A stretch of DNA of 64,000 nt, taken from positions 1-64,000 of the forward strand of contig UQEW01000001.1 in the NCBI GenBank assembly GCA_900540145.1, in the 5' to 3' direction. How positions within the stretch are numbered: position 1 is the first letter of the stretch; every line of letters starts with the position of its first letter. Made by a program: the position numbers and the translations under genes. Shown in pieces: positions 16,633 through 25,988 of this stretch. The notes under the pieces were generated by a model. That model searched no databases and was not told where the DNA came from. It worked only from the letters and a program-made list of their open reading frames with translations. Source of the stretch: an uncultured Eubacteriales bacterium. Its GTDB lineage: Bacteria; Bacillota; Clostridia; Peptostreptococcales; Anaerovoracaceae.

Positions 16633-17319
16633 TTACGCGAAAAACAGTTCTGAAAGTGTCATAGGATCAATATATTTTCCGTCTTTGTACACTCTCATAT
16701 TACCTGAGGCAATCTCATCAATAAGCATTACGTTTCCATCTTTATCATATCCGAATTCGAACTTGATATCGTACAGAACCAGTCCTTTTTCTTTTAAATC
16801 GTCAGCCACAATCTGAGTTATGCGCTGAGTCATGGATTTTATATCTTCATACTGGCTGTCTGTCATCACGCCGAGAACCACAAGAGCATCCTTTGTTACC
16901 AGCGGATCGCCTTTTTCGTCATTCTTAAAAGTTGTTTCAACATAAGCAGGCAAATCTGCGCCTTCTTCTATGTATTCCCCATAGCGGCGGATAAAGCTGC
17001 CTACTGCCTTATGACGGCATATTACTTCAAGACCGTGGCCGAATACCTTGGCCGGCAAAACTTCCATGGTGGTGTTTTCCAAATCAGCACTTACGTAATG
17101 AGTCTTTATTCCTGCCTGATTGATTTTCTCGAAGAAATATATTGACATGCGCAGGTTAACGTCGCCTACTCCATCGATGGTAAGTCCTATGGAATTTTCG
17201 CCCGGGTCGAAAACTCCGTCTTTTCCTGTGCAGTCATCTTTAAACTTTAAAAGATAGTTTCCGTTGTCCAGCTCGAATACATTTTTTGTCTTTCCTGTGT
17301 AAACCAATTTGTTTTCCAT
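16633..17319 (-). CDS. purC: SAICAR synthetase
   Basis: PurC ligates aspartate to CAIR with ATP. The 228-residue product starts at the ATG at 17319, which has AAGGAGA nearby and directly begins the family motif [14 protein letters not shown]; longer in-frame extensions run into purE and are not supported. Also visible are [32 protein letters not shown] and [15 protein letters not shown] followed by [13 protein letters not shown], the ATP and substrate sites. It follows purE by 64 nt and precedes purF by 69 nt. The next enzyme, adenylosuccinate lyase (purB), is not in this window. Confidence 0.95.
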   Translation of the reverse strand: MENKLVYTGKTKNVFELDNGNYLLKFKDDCTGKDGVFDPGENSIGLTIDGVGDVNLRMSIYFFEKINQAGIKTHYVSADLENTTMEVLPAKVFGHGLEVICRHKAVGSFIRRYGEYIEEGADLPAYVETTFKNDEKGDPLVTKDALVVLGVMTDSQYEDIKSMTQRITQIVADDLKEKGLVLYDIKFEFGYDKDGNVMLIDEIASGNMRVYKDGKYIDPMTLSELFFA

Positions 17320-17383
17320 AATCTTTTCTCCTTGTCGCAAATAAATATTATATAAAATTTTTGATATGTCGCCTTTAATCTGA

Positions 17384-17872
17384 CTAAAACCTTGCAGAAA
17401 TATCTGCATCCTTTTCCAGAACCTTTTTAGCGTCGGCATCTCTCTTGGCCTGAAGTCTTGCTGCCAGTTCTTCATCTTCTATAGCCAGCATCTGGCATGA
17501 AAGCAAAGCGGCATTGACTGCTCCGTCTATGGCAACTGTAGCTACAGGAATTCCCGAAGGCATCTGAACAGTTGAAAGCAATGCGTCAATGCCGTCTAAA
17601 GTCGAAGATTTTACAGGTACGCCTATTACGGGAAGGCATGTGCCTGCTGCAAGAGAGCCTGCCAGATGAGCAGCTTTTCCGGCAAAAGCTATGATCGCGC
17701 CAAACCCTTTTTCTCTGGCGGTGCGAGCAAATTCAGCAGCCTCCTTAGGAGTTCTGTGTGCAGAATAAACATGTACTTCAAAAGGTACTCCCAGTTCTTT
17801 CAATGTATCCGCCGCTTTTTCAGCAACAGCCAGGTCACTGTCAGAACCCATTACGATTCCAATCTTTTTCAT
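17384..17872 (-). CDS. purE: N5-CAIR mutase / AIR carboxylase catalytic subunit
   Basis: PurE is the first gene of the operon and interconverts N5-CAIR and CAIR (class I) or carboxylates AIR directly (class II). The 162-residue protein shows [11 protein letters not shown] at the N-terminus, [11 protein letters not shown] with the catalytic serine-histidine region, and [17 protein letters not shown] followed by PVIGVPV and [10 protein letters not shown]. No purK is present in the window, and the GKAAHLAG loop differs from the common class I GGAAHLPGM, so class II behaviour is possible but not shown. Its leader carries the ZTP riboswitch. Confidence 0.95.
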   Translation of the reverse strand: MKKIGIVMGSDSDLAVAEKAADTLKELGVPFEVHVYSAHRTPKEAAEFARTAREKGFGAIIAFAGKAAHLAGSLAAGTCLPVIGVPVKSSTLDGIDALLSTVQMPSGIPVATVAIDGAVNAALLSCQMLAIEDEELAARLQAKRDADAKKVLEKDADISARF

Positions 17873-17935
17873 CTTTTATCCTCCAAGAATGTCAGTAGAA
17901 TATATCTTTATATATTAGGCCTTGGGCCATTCAAC

Positions 17936-17982
17936 AAAAAAAGGGTATATTCGTCCCTCTTTTGCAAGGAACAAATACACCC
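17936..17982 (-). terminator. Terminator of the ZTP riboswitch expression platform
   Basis: On the minus strand GGGTGTATTTGTTCC pairs imperfectly with GGGACGAATATACCC and is followed by seven T residues. The 5' arm starts inside the conserved CTGGG of the riboswitch aptamer, so ligand binding would compete with terminator formation. Confidence 0.85.
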
Positions 17983-18047
17983 AGACGGTCGGCTATCTAA
18001 GCTTTCTGCTTCCTTGCGGTTATCCGCGTCTTCCGTCAGTCACAAAA
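17978..18047 (-). promoter_or_regulatory. ZTP (pfl) riboswitch controlling the purine operon
   Basis: The leader contains the two conserved blocks of the pfl/ZTP aptamer: GTGACTGACG followed by GCGGATAACCGC and AAGGAAGC in the first domain, then GCCGACCGTCTGGG in the second. ZTP/ZMP signals 10-formyl-THF shortage; on binding, these RNAs block the terminator and switch on purine and folate genes. The position right before purE and the overlap with the terminator fit that mechanism. Confidence 0.88.
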
Positions 18048-18064
18048 AGCTGCCTTGTGATTTC

Positions 18065-18094
18065 ATTATACCAACATAACAAAAACATTGTCAA
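18065..18094 (-). promoter_or_regulatory. Promoter of the purine operon
   Basis: A consensus TTGACA at 18089-18094 and TATAAT at 18065-18070 are separated by 18 bp and read into the ZTP riboswitch. Transcription would begin near 18058, giving a leader of about 185 nt before purE. Confidence 0.85.
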
Positions 18095-18188
18095 GAAAAA
18101 CAGCAGCTCTCCCCTTGTAATTTCTCTCGGGGAAAGCCGCCGTTCATATTCAAAGTCTTGTATTGTATCTTCCGCTTAATTGAAATTC

Positions 18189-19418
18189 TTACTCTTGAAC
18201 CTTCTGTCCTTTCTGTCTTCCGGCGCCTATATCAGCTGCCGCCGTAAATAACACGTCTGTAGAAGAGTTAAGCGCTGTCTCGCATGAATCCTGAATAACT
18301 CCAATTATGAATCCCACGCCTACAACTTGCATAGCGATATCGTTAGGAATTCCAAACAGAGAACATGCCAGCGGTATCAACAGCAGCGAACCTCCGGCAA
18401 CTCCTGACGCACCGCAGGCTCCTATGGCAGAAACCACGCATAGCAGTATCGCCATACCAAGATCTACAGAAATACCCAGGGTGTTAGCAGCTGCCAAAGT
18501 AAGCACGGAGATGGTCACCGCAGCGCCTTCCATGTTAATGGTAGCGCCGAGAGGAATTGATATAGAATAAGTATCCTTATCTAATTTCAGTTCTTCGCAT
18601 AGTTTCATATTAACCGGAATGTTGGCTGCAGAACTTCTGGTGAAGAAGGCGGTTATGCCACTGTCCTTCAGGCACTTGAAAACGAGCGGATAAGGATTCC
18701 TTCGAATCTTAATAAACACCAGCAGTGGATTGACTATAAGCGCATCAAACAGCATCGTGCATACTAAAAGTAAAATAATCATTCCGTATCCCAATAAAGT
18801 TGAAAGTCCGCTGGTTGCTATGGAATTAAATACAAGTCCCATAACGCCCAGAGGCGCCAATTTTATTACCCATCTTACAGCTTTAGATACGGCTTCAGCT
18901 ATGTCAGCTAAAACGTTTTTAGTAGCATCAGAAGCATGTCTCAAAGCTATTCCAAGAACTATGGCCCAAGCCAATATTCCTATGTAGTTGGCGTTGAGTA
19001 TGGCATCTACAGGATTGGATACTATGCTGAATATCAAATTTCCAAGGACTTCTCCGATTCCTCCCGGAGGCGCCACATCTTCAGAGCCGGTAGGAAGAGT
19101 GAGTTCCATCTTAAATATGAAACTGGCTATAACAGCTATCGTACCTGCTAAAAACGTTCCCAAAAGATATAAAACTATAATCGCTTTCATATTGGTCTTT
19201 TGTCCGGCCCTATGCTGAGATATGGCAGACATAACCAAAAATAACACCAATACCGGCGCGATGGCTTTTAACGCTCCTACAAACAAGTCACCTAAGACCG
19301 TTATGCCTGACAGCTGTTTTGGAAACGCCAACGCCAGTATTATTCCTACTATAAGACCTATAATAATTTGTTTTACAAGGCTTATCTTGTTCCAACGAAT
19401 AAGTAAATTTTTCAGCAT
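18189..19418 (-). CDS. sstT: Serine/threonine:sodium symporter
   Basis: This inner-membrane carrier imports serine and threonine with sodium and belongs to the dicarboxylate/amino acid:cation symporter family. The 409 residues contain multiple hydrophobic helices, the [17 protein letters not shown] re-entrant loop near residue 265 typical of SstT, then [14 protein letters not shown] and the glycine-rich [15 protein letters not shown] chose the ATG at 19418 because GAGGAG lies at proper spacing; an upstream ATG at 19445 has no ribosome site. It follows the aldo/keto reductase by 36 nt and is likely co-transcribed. Imported threonine could feed the ilvA step of the nearby isoleucine operon. Confidence 0.92.
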   Translation of the reverse strand: MLKNLLIRWNKISLVKQIIIGLIVGIILALAFPKQLSGITVLGDLFVGALKAIAPVLVLFLVMSAISQHRAGQKTNMKAIIVLYLLGTFLAGTIAVIASFIFKMELTLPTGSEDVAPPGGIGEVLGNLIFSIVSNPVDAILNANYIGILAWAIVLGIALRHASDATKNVLADIAEAVSKAVRWVIKLAPLGVMGLVFNSIATSGLSTLLGYGMIILLLVCTMLFDALIVNPLLVFIKIRRNPYPLVFKCLKDSGITAFFTRSSAANIPVNMKLCEELKLDKDTYSISIPLGATINMEGAAVTISVLTLAAANTLGISVDLGMAILLCVVSAIGACGASGVAGGSLLLIPLACSLFGIPNDIAMQVVGVGFIIGVIQDSCETALNSSTDVLFTAAADIGAGRQKGQKVQE

Positions 19419-19454
19419 TATTTTTCTCCTCTTCTCATTTTGCATTTTAATTTA

Positions 19455-20486
19455 CTAAGAATTAACATCAATCTCGCCGGTCAATATCCTCTTGTAGTCT
19501 TCATAATTTCTTTTCAGCAAGTCAGGCACCTTAAGCTCATAAGGGCATTTTTGCATGCACTGACCGCATTCAACACACCTTTCGATTTTTTTCATTTCCT
19601 CCTTCCAAGTTTCACTCAGGTATGCTGATGATGGCGCACGGCGCAGCATCAACGACATCCTGGCGCATTGATTTATGATTATGCCTTGAGGGCACGGCAT
19701 GCAATAACCGCATCCGCGGCAAAAATCACCATCCAGTTCCTTTTTATCTGCTTCAATTATGCTTATTATCTCATCGTTCATCACCGGCGTATCTTCCATG
19801 CATGAAAGCCACTCCGAAATTTCCTTTTCTCTCTGCACGCCCCATATCGGCAACACGTTATCGAACTGAGAAATGAAAGCATAAGCGGCCTTATAATTAT
19901 CTATCAGACCTCCTGCCAGCGCTTTCATGGCTATAAAGCCCATTTCCTTCTCCTTGCACATCTCCACCAGGTTCTTTTCGCGTTCTCCGGAAAGATAACT
20001 GAAAGGAAACTGCATGGTGGCATACAGTCCTGATTTTATGCACTCTTCCGCTACGCCTACCTTGTGGCACGTGATTCCTATATTCCTTATCATTCCCTGC
20101 CGTTTAAAGTCTTCCATAAGCTCATACATGCCGCTTCCGTCTCCGGGCGCTATGCATCTGCCGGCCAGGTGAAATTGGTATAAATCCACATAATCTGTCT
20201 TAAGATTTTTAAGAGACGTCTCCAGCTGGATTTTCATATCTTCTGTGTTGCCAGCCATAGTCTTAGTGGCAATAAATATGCGATTTCTCACATCTGAAAG
20301 CGCCATTCCTATCTTCTTTTCACTGTCTGTATAAGCTCTAGCAGTATCAAAGAAAGTTATGCCTCCTTCGTAAGCCCGGCGAAGAATCTTTATGGCAGTT
20401 TCATCATCGCATCTCTGAATAGGCAAAGCTCCGAATCCGTTCTGCGGAGTAACTATGCCCGTTTTTCCCAATGTTACCATTCTCAT
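19455..20486 (-). CDS. Aldo/keto reductase with C-terminal ferredoxin domain
   Basis: The 343-residue protein fuses an aldo/keto reductase barrel to a two-cluster ferredoxin segment. The barrel shows FFDTARAYTDSEKKIG with the catalytic aspartate and tyrosine, the lysine in IATKTM and the histidine in LYQFHLAG. The C-terminus carries CRGCGYCMPCP near residue 254 and CVECGQCMQKCP near residue 306, the ligands of two 4Fe-4S clusters. Such proteins are common oxidoreductases in anaerobes; the substrate is unknown. GGAGG sits eight bases before the ATG. It lies 40 nt after yeiH and 36 nt before sstT. Confidence 0.88.
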   Translation of the reverse strand: MRMVTLGKTGIVTPQNGFGALPIQRCDDETAIKILRRAYEGGITFFDTARAYTDSEKKIGMALSDVRNRIFIATKTMAGNTEDMKIQLETSLKNLKTDYVDLYQFHLAGRCIAPGDGSGMYELMEDFKRQGMIRNIGITCHKVGVAEECIKSGLYATMQFPFSYLSGEREKNLVEMCKEKEMGFIAMKALAGGLIDNYKAAYAFISQFDNVLPIWGVQREKEISEWLSCMEDTPVMNDEIISIIEADKKELDGDFCRGCGYCMPCPQGIIINQCARMSLMLRRAPSSAYLSETWKEEMKKIERCVECGQCMQKCPYELKVPDLLKRNYEDYKRILTGEIDVNS

Positions 20487-20526
20487 TTTTTGTACCTCCG
20501 GTCATCTTGATGATGATAGATAACAA

Positions 20527-21558
20527 TTACCATATGCCCATGAAATGCTGCACAGCCAGACTGGTGAAAGTTATCCCAAGCCAGCAGCAAGCTCCCATGA
20601 AAAGCGGTTTGCCGCCTGTTTTAATAAGCTTTACTATATCCGTATTGAGGCCTATGGCCGCCATAGCCATGACTATAAAAAACTTGCTCAAGTCTTTTAA
20701 AGGCGAAAATACCGATGAATCTACGCCTGCTGCAGTTGCAATTGTGGTAATCAGCGACGCAGCTATAAAATATAATATAAAGAAAGGAAAGATCTTCTTC
20801 AAGCTTACTTTCTTATTTTCTTCGTTTTTATTCTTTCTGGTCGTCATAAACGCTAAAACCAAAGTTATAGGTATTATGGCCAGAGTCCTGGTCAGCTTGA
20901 CGGTTACAGCTTTATCCAGCGTGGCGCTTCCCAAATTCCACATGCTGTCCCACGTGGAAGCCGCAGCAGTAACCGAAGACGTATCGTTGACCGCTGTGCC
21001 GGCAAAGATTCCGAAGGCCTCGCCGGAAGTGGTATCAAACCCTATGAAACTGCCCATAGTGGGGAATATCACTGCTGCCAGAACATTAAAGAAAAAGATA
21101 ACGGAAATAGCCTGCGCCACCTCCTCATCATCGGCATTTATAACCGGAGCGGTAGCAGCTATGGCCGATCCTCCGCATATGGAAGACCCTACTCCCACCA
21201 ATGTGGATATGTTGGAAGGTATCTTCATCCACTTATGTAACAGAAAAGCTATTATGAGAGAAACAGCTATCGTGCAAATTATTATTGGCAATGATTGTTT
21301 GCCGGTCTCCAGAACTACATTTAAGTCAAGCCCGAAACCTAAAAGAATGACTGCCCATTGAAGAATTTTTTTCGAAGTAAACTTTATTCCTGTGTCAAAG
21401 GCTCCCTTTTCTTTGAAAAATACTGTTATTACCATTCCCAGCAAAATGGCGATAACAGGTCCTCCTACCACGGGAGCCAGCTTTCCCAGAAGCCAAGCCG
21501 GGACAGCTATGGCGAGGCAAAGTATTATGCCCTTTAAATTCTTATTGACAAAATCCAT
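20527..21558 (-). CDS. YeiH/UPF0324 family putative sulfate exporter
   Basis: The 343-residue membrane protein belongs to the YeiH family (PF03601), annotated as putative sulfate or sulfonate exporters without firm biochemistry. Diagnostic stretches are [45 protein letters not shown] and [15 protein letters not shown], with about ten hydrophobic helices. It has its own promoter and a hairpin-bearing leader. The ribosome site is AAGGAG. It heads a probable three-gene unit with the aldo/keto reductase and sstT. Confidence 0.85.
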   Translation of the reverse strand: MDFVNKNLKGIILCLAIAVPAWLLGKLAPVVGGPVIAILLGMVITVFFKEKGAFDTGIKFTSKKILQWAVILLGFGLDLNVVLETGKQSLPIIICTIAVSLIIAFLLHKWMKIPSNISTLVGVGSSICGGSAIAATAPVINADDEEVAQAISVIFFFNVLAAVIFPTMGSFIGFDTTSGEAFGIFAGTAVNDTSSVTAAASTWDSMWNLGSATLDKAVTVKLTRTLAIIPITLVLAFMTTRKNKNEENKKVSLKKIFPFFILYFIAASLITTIATAAGVDSSVFSPLKDLSKFFIVMAMAAIGLNTDIVKLIKTGGKPLFMGACCWLGITFTSLAVQHFMGIW

Positions 21559-21594
21559 ATAACTCCTTATCTTTTGTCTTTTTTATCCCTCTAA

Positions 21595-21627
21595 AGAGGC
21601 TTCGTCTGATAACCAGGCGAAGCCTCT
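21595..21627 (-). promoter_or_regulatory. Leader hairpin of the yeiH unit
   Basis: AGAGGCTTCG and CGAAGCCTCT form a perfect 10-bp stem over a 13-nt loop in the 5' leader of yeiH. The next minus-strand bases, CCTCTTTAGAGG, offer a competing small hairpin. There is no proper T-run, so it may be a leader control or stabilising element and not a terminator. Confidence 0.5.
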
Positions 21628-21664
21628 CCATTCGATGACAAGATTTTATTTTTTGTTTTTTAAT

Positions 21665-21693
21665 ATTATACTCAATATCGGGCAGATTTTCAA
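21665..21693 (-). promoter_or_regulatory. Promoter upstream of yeiH
   Basis: TTGAAA at 21688-21693, a 17-bp spacer and TATAAT at 21665-21670 read toward yeiH on the minus strand. It begins transcription just after the kinase-like gene stop. Confidence 0.7.
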
Positions 21694-21709
21694 TCTCAAT
21701 TAATATTCA

Positions 21710-22327
21710 TTATATGAGATCTTCCATTACCTTTAAATACTCAACGATAATTTTGGCACATTGGTCTATGGTCATGAGACTGGTATTTAAACACAAATCG
21801 TAATTCCTGGCGTCGTTCCATTCTCTTCCGGTATAATATCTGTTATACTGTGCCCTTTCCTTGTCAGTTTTCTCAATCATGCGCCGTGCTTCATCTTCAT
21901 CTACGCCATCCTTTTCTTTTACTCTTTCTATGCATTGAGCCATATCGGCATAGACAAATACCTTTATCACATTCCGCTCATCTTTAAGCACATGATGGGC
22001 GCATCTTCCTACGATTATGCAAGGTTCGCCCTTCTCATGCAGTTGCTTTATTATCTTTGCCTGCATATTGAACAAATTTTCTCTGGAAAGAAATTCGCTG
22101 CTGTCCGGCGAGGCAATCTCGCGAGAAGTGTATTTTTTAAATCCCAAGCCTCTTGGCTTCTCATCGGCCAGATTGAACAAAGCTTCATTAATACCTGTGT
22201 CCTCTGAAGCCTTACGTATGAGGTCTCTATCATAATATTTTATACCCAGCTGCTTAGCAAGCGTTTTGGCAACCGTCTTGCCGCCGCTGCCATACCCTCT
22301 TGATATGGTAATCACGAAACTTTTCAT
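21710..22327 (-). CDS. Cytidylate kinase-like family protein
   Basis: The 205-residue cytoplasmic protein resembles the cytidylate kinase-like family (AAA_26), a P-loop group of uncertain substrate widespread in Clostridia. It begins FVITISRGYGSGGKTVAKTL, a modified Walker A, followed by YYDRDLIRKASEDTGI. Further on PCIIVGRCAHHVLKD and VFVYADMAQCIERV resemble the central sheet of nucleoside monophosphate kinases. Ordinary CMP kinase is about the same length but has a different nucleotide loop. It lies 47 nt after livF, so it may be read from the liv transcript. Confidence 0.8.
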   Translation of the reverse strand: MKSFVITISRGYGSGGKTVAKTLAKQLGIKYYDRDLIRKASEDTGINEALFNLADEKPRGLGFKKYTSREIASPDSSEFLSRENLFNMQAKIIKQLHEKGEPCIIVGRCAHHVLKDERNVIKVFVYADMAQCIERVKEKDGVDEDEARRMIEKTDKERAQYNRYYTGREWNDARNYDLCLNTSLMTIDQCAKIIVEYLKVMEDLI

Positions 22328-22374
22328 AACATATCTCCTATTTTAGCTCATTTTTCTAAGGTCCTTTTTTTAAA

Positions 22375-23085
22375 TTATTCCCCCAGGTAAGCTTTTTTGA
22401 CAGACTCATCATTCATAAGTTCCTTAGCATCGCCGCTTAAAACGATTTTCCCTGTTTCAAGCACGTAAGCCCTGTCAGCGATGGCAAGAGCCTTTTTGGC
22501 ATTCTGCTCTACCAAAAGTACTGTAGTGCCGCTGGCCTTAATTTCTTCTATTATTTTAAATACTTCTGTCACAAACAATGGTGACAGTCCCATAGAAGGT
22601 TCATCCATCAGAATTATTTTAGGGTTAGACATAAGAGCTCTGCCCATGGCCAGCATTTGTTGTTCACCGCCAGATAATGTTCCTGCTATCTGTTTTTTTC
22701 GTTCTTCAAGCCTTGGGAATTTTTCGTATACCTTATTAAGACTTTCTTCTACGGCTTTCTTGTCTTTCCTTGTAAATGCACCAAGGGTTAAATTCTTATA
22801 TACCGTCAGCTGTTGGAAAATCCTTCTTCCTTCCGGAACATGAGCCATGCCCATTTCTACAATTTTGTGAGGAGCTAATTTGAGTATGTCTGTTCCTTCA
22901 AACATCACGCTCCCCGATTTTGCCTTGAGTAATCCCGTAATAGTTTGAAGTGTGGTTGTTTTACCGGCTCCATTGGCCCCTATCAAAGCTATAACTTCTC
23001 CCTGGTTTACGTCAAAAGAAATCTTTTTTATAGCGTTGATAGCGCCGTAATTGACCTCTAGGTCTCTTATTTCAAGCATTGCCAT
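22375..23085 (-). CDS. livF: Branched-chain amino acid ABC transporter ATPase
   Basis: LivF is one of two ATPases energising import of leucine, isoleucine and valine. The 236-residue product has IGANGAGKTTTLQTITG as Walker A, the signature LSGGEQQMLAMGRAL, and IILMDEPSMGLSPL as Walker B. EGRRIFQQLTVYKN is the Q-loop region typical of LivF. The ATG at 23085 is chosen because AAGGAG lies eleven bases upstream; an in-frame start further up overlaps livG without a ribosome site. It closes the livKHMGF set. Confidence 0.93.
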   Translation of the reverse strand: MAMLEIRDLEVNYGAINAIKKISFDVNQGEVIALIGANGAGKTTTLQTITGLLKAKSGSVMFEGTDILKLAPHKIVEMGMAHVPEGRRIFQQLTVYKNLTLGAFTRKDKKAVEESLNKVYEKFPRLEERKKQIAGTLSGGEQQMLAMGRALMSNPKIILMDEPSMGLSPLFVTEVFKIIEEIKASGTTVLLVEQNAKKALAIADRAYVLETGKIVLSGDAKELMNDESVKKAYLGE

Positions 23086-23105
23086 CTTCAATCGATCTCC
23101 TTTCA

Positions 23106-23867
23106 CTATTCTCCCAGATATGCTTTGATAACTTCTGGATCTTTAAGTACTTGGCTGGTCTTTCCCTGAGCTAAAACAGTACCAAAATTAAGCACGGTTA
23201 ATTCTTCACAAATACCGGATACGAGTCTCATATCATGCTCGATGAGCAATATGGTCATATCAAAATTATCTCTTACAAATTTTATAGTATCCATGAGCTC
23301 TTGAGTTTCATTAGGATTCATTCCTGCCGCCGGCTCATCCAAAAGCAAAAGTTTAGGCGACGTAGCCAATGCTCTGGCTATCTCCAGTTTTCTCTGTTTT
23401 CCATACGGCAAATTGGAAGACAGCCGGTCTTTTTCTTCTGACAGACCGAATACTTCCAGCAATTCCAACGCCTTTTCATCCATCTGCTTTTCTGTCTTAA
23501 AAAAGGAAGGCAATCTGAAAATTCCGGAAGCGGTTGAATATTTATAATCGTTATGAAGTCCTACTTTGACATTATCCAATACGCTCATCTGCTTAAACAA
23601 CCTTATATTCTGGAAAGTTCTTGCTATTCCCTTTTTATTTATTTCTATTGTGCTGTGTCCTGTGAGTTTTTCACCGTCAAGGAAAAAATTCCCGCTGGTA
23701 GGTTTATATACTCCCGTCAACAAATTGAACACGGTTGTCTTGCCGGCTCCGTTGGGGCCTATCATTCCATAAAGCTGTCCTTTATTTATCTTAAGGTCAA
23801 GCCCATCGACAGCTTTTAATCCTCCAAAGGAGATACCTAAATTTTTTGTTTCAAGCATCACTGTCAT
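23106..23867 (-). CDS. livG: Branched-chain amino acid ABC transporter ATPase
   Basis: LivG is the second ATPase of the importer. The 253 residues contain IGPNGAGKTTVFNLLTG as Walker A, ARTFQNIRLFKQMSVLDNV as the Q-loop, a LivG-style signature LPYGKQRKLEIARALA, and LLLLDEPAAGMNPNE as Walker B. The long insertion around residues 115-150 is usual for LivG. AGGGGTGA precedes the ATG, and the gene begins two bases after the livM stop, so translation is coupled. Confidence 0.94.
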   Translation of the reverse strand: MTVMLETKNLGISFGGLKAVDGLDLKINKGQLYGMIGPNGAGKTTVFNLLTGVYKPTSGNFFLDGEKLTGHSTIEINKKGIARTFQNIRLFKQMSVLDNVKVGLHNDYKYSTASGIFRLPSFFKTEKQMDEKALELLEVFGLSEEKDRLSSNLPYGKQRKLEIARALATSPKLLLLDEPAAGMNPNETQELMDTIKFVRDNFDMTILLIEHDMRLVSGICEELTVLNFGTVLAQGKTSQVLKDPEVIKAYLGE

Positions 23868-23868
23868 A

Positions 23869-24963
23869 TCAGCTCACCCCTTTACTTTCTTTTCTTTTGC
23901 TGCCGGTAACTTTATCCCTTATTCCACCGAAGAGTTTTTCTTTGTAATAACTTAATTTTTCGTTATTGTTGACCAGCATCATCACTATAAGGATGATAGC
24001 GTATATGAGCATTCTGTAATCGTTGAGTCCTCTCAAAAGTTCAGGAAGCGCAGTTAATATAACAGCAGCAATCACCGAACCTCTCATGCTTCCGATGCCG
24101 CCCAATACTACAAATACAAGGATTAATATGGAGTAATTATAATCAAATTTCGTAGCAACGAGAGAAGATAAGTTGTGTGAATAAAGTACTCCGGCAACTC
24201 CTGCAAAAAATGCAGATAAGGCAAATGCTATAAGCTTGTACTTTGTTATATTTATTCCTGTAGCTTCCGCTGCTATTCTATTATCTCTTATAGCCATTAT
24301 GGCTCTCCCCGACCTGGAATTTACCAGATTCAGGATGACTATTAACGTTATAAAAATCAGTACAAACCCTATTACATAAGTAGAATCTTTAGGCGTTCCC
24401 GTTATGCCCATAGCGCCGTTAACTATGACATTTGCACTGGAGGCATCTAAATCCATAGAGTTATATCCATCTACACCAAGGGCAAAATGCAATCCCTTAG
24501 AATCTGTAACTATGTACAAATTATTAACTATGTTTTTTATTATCTCGCCAAATGCTAAAGTTACTATCGCAAGATAGTCACCTCTGAGTCGTAAAACAGG
24601 TATTCCTACCAGTATTCCTATAACTGCTGCAGCCAACCCACCAAGCAGCAGAGCGATAGGAAATCTTATGAGCGCTGATTCTATAGACGCTGAAGCTGCT
24701 ACGGAAAATATGCTGCCCACAAAAGCCCCGACACACATGAAACCTGCATGCCCTAAACTTAATTCACCTAAAATACCGACAGTCAAATTAAGGGATATCG
24801 CAAGTATCACATTGACACATATAGGGACCAGTATCCCCTGAAACAGATTAGACGCAAGTCCTGTTTCTGTGTACACTACACAGAACAAAAACATCAAGGC
24901 AACTATTATGTAGGTAACCATACTGTTCTTTGTATTTTTGTTCATATCGCTTAAACGTTTCAA
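23869..24963 (-). CDS. livM: Branched-chain amino acid ABC transporter permease
   Basis: LivM is a membrane permease of the importer. The 364-residue protein carries about ten helices and the motif ELSLGHAGFMCVGAF near residue 67 and GIPVLRLRGDYLAIVTLAF, both diagnostic of LivM, plus AIRDNRIAAEATGINITKYKL-type coupling residues that contact the ATPase. I accept a TTG start at 24963 because AGGTGA lies about six bases upstream; an ATG at 24945 has no ribosome site. It starts ten bases after the livH stop. The C-terminus is short and basic. Confidence 0.92.
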   Translation of the reverse strand: MKRLSDMNKNTKNSMVTYIIVALMFLFCVVYTETGLASNLFQGILVPICVNVILAISLNLTVGILGELSLGHAGFMCVGAFVGSIFSVAASASIESALIRFPIALLLGGLAAAVIGILVGIPVLRLRGDYLAIVTLAFGEIIKNIVNNLYIVTDSKGLHFALGVDGYNSMDLDASSANVIVNGAMGITGTPKDSTYVIGFVLIFITLIVILNLVNSRSGRAIMAIRDNRIAAEATGINITKYKLIAFALSAFFAGVAGVLYSHNLSSLVATKFDYNYSILILVFVVLGGIGSMRGSVIAAVILTALPELLRGLNDYRMLIYAIILIVMMLVNNNEKLSYYKEKLFGGIRDKVTGSKRKESKGVS

Positions 24964-24973
24964 ACCATGTCAC

Positions 24974-25852
24974 CTACACTTTCTCGTTCATCTTCTTGCC
25001 CATTATACCTGTCGGTCTGATTATAAGCACGACGATGAGCACACCAAATACTATAGCGTCAGACAGCTGTGAGGATATATATGCCTTGCTCAGATTTTCT
25101 ATTATGCCAAGCAATATTCCTCCTATCATCGCTCCCGGTATAGAACCTATGCCTCCGAAAACAGCAGCGACGAAAGCCTTGATTCCCGGCATTGCGCCTG
25201 TATAAGGACTTATCTGCGGGTATGCAGAGCACAAAAGCAGGCTAGCTACCGCAGCCAAAGCCGAACCTATAGCGAAAGTAAGAGAAATAGTGCTGTTCAC
25301 ATTGACTCCCATCAACTGAGCTGCACCTCTGTCTTCTGATACTGCCTGCATGGCGGCACCAGGTTTTGTATATTTCATAAACAGCATAAGACCTGTCATT
25401 ATGACAACAGTTACACATATAGTTACTACCGTAACTCCTGAAACCGTAAGTCCTTCTGCAATTTTCAAATCAGGTACATCTATAAGAACAGGGAAATTTT
25501 TTGCTGCTGAGCCAAATATTAAAAGCGCCGCATTCTGCAGCAAATAGCTGACACCTATGGCAGTAATAAGCACTGCAAGCGGCGTAGCATTTCTCAAAGG
25601 TTTATACGCCACCTTTTCAATGACTACTCCAAGTACAGTACATACGATTATCCCGCAAATTATAGCTACAACAGGAGATGTTCCTGCAGAGCTTATGGCG
25701 GTAAACATTACAAAACCGCCTATCATTATAACATCACCGTGGGCAAAGTTAAGCATTTTTGCAATTCCATAAACCATTGTATATCCCAAAGCGATCAATG
25801 CATAAACACTACCTAAACTTATCCCACTTATCAAATAAGATAAAAAATTCAT
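24974..25852 (-). CDS. livH: Branched-chain amino acid ABC transporter permease
   Basis: LivH is the partner permease of LivM. Its 292 residues show GISLGSVYALIALGYTMVYG at the N-terminus, KMLNFAHGDVIMIGGF, and the ATPase-contact helix AVSEDRGAAQLMGVNV, followed by AFVAAVFGGIGSIPGAMIGG, all standard for the family. It is separated from livK by 136 nt that hold a strong structured hairpin, which may lower downstream expression relative to the binding protein. The ribosome site is GAGGT. Confidence 0.93.
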   Translation of the reverse strand: MNFLSYLISGISLGSVYALIALGYTMVYGIAKMLNFAHGDVIMIGGFVMFTAISSAGTSPVVAIICGIIVCTVLGVVIEKVAYKPLRNATPLAVLITAIGVSYLLQNAALLIFGSAAKNFPVLIDVPDLKIAEGLTVSGVTVVTICVTVVIMTGLMLFMKYTKPGAAMQAVSEDRGAAQLMGVNVNSTISLTFAIGSALAAVASLLLCSAYPQISPYTGAMPGIKAFVAAVFGGIGSIPGAMIGGILLGIIENLSKAYISSQLSDAIVFGVLIVVLIIRPTGIMGKKMNEKV

Positions 25853-25875
25853 TTTGATACCTCATCAAACACTTC

Positions 25876-25952
25876 AAGAGGGCGCCGCACAAGATATGCG
25901 ATACCTGCAGAGCTTTCGCCCATCAGTGCGCACCGTCAAATGGCGCCCTCTT
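25876..25952 (-). promoter_or_regulatory. Structured intercistronic element between livK and livH
   Basis: An 11-bp perfect stem (AAGAGGGCGCC with GGCGCCCTCTT) encloses 55 nt that fold further by hand: GCAC with GTGC, then GGGC-GAAA-GCTC with a GNRA loop and GGTAT-CGC-ATATC. This gives a compact three-way junction. It may protect the livK message and set its higher level, as intercistronic hairpins do in other transport operons, or be an undescribed regulatory RNA. Confidence 0.5.
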
Positions 25953-25988
25953 TCGGAGTTCTAATAGTAAGACTCTGTCTTTTTTATA

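Noticed and set aside
25876..25952. The livK-livH hairpin as a tRNA or glycine riboswitch
   Set aside because: No TTCGA-type T-arm is present, and only a short CTCTGCAGG stretch resembles the glycine aptamer; the core order does not match.
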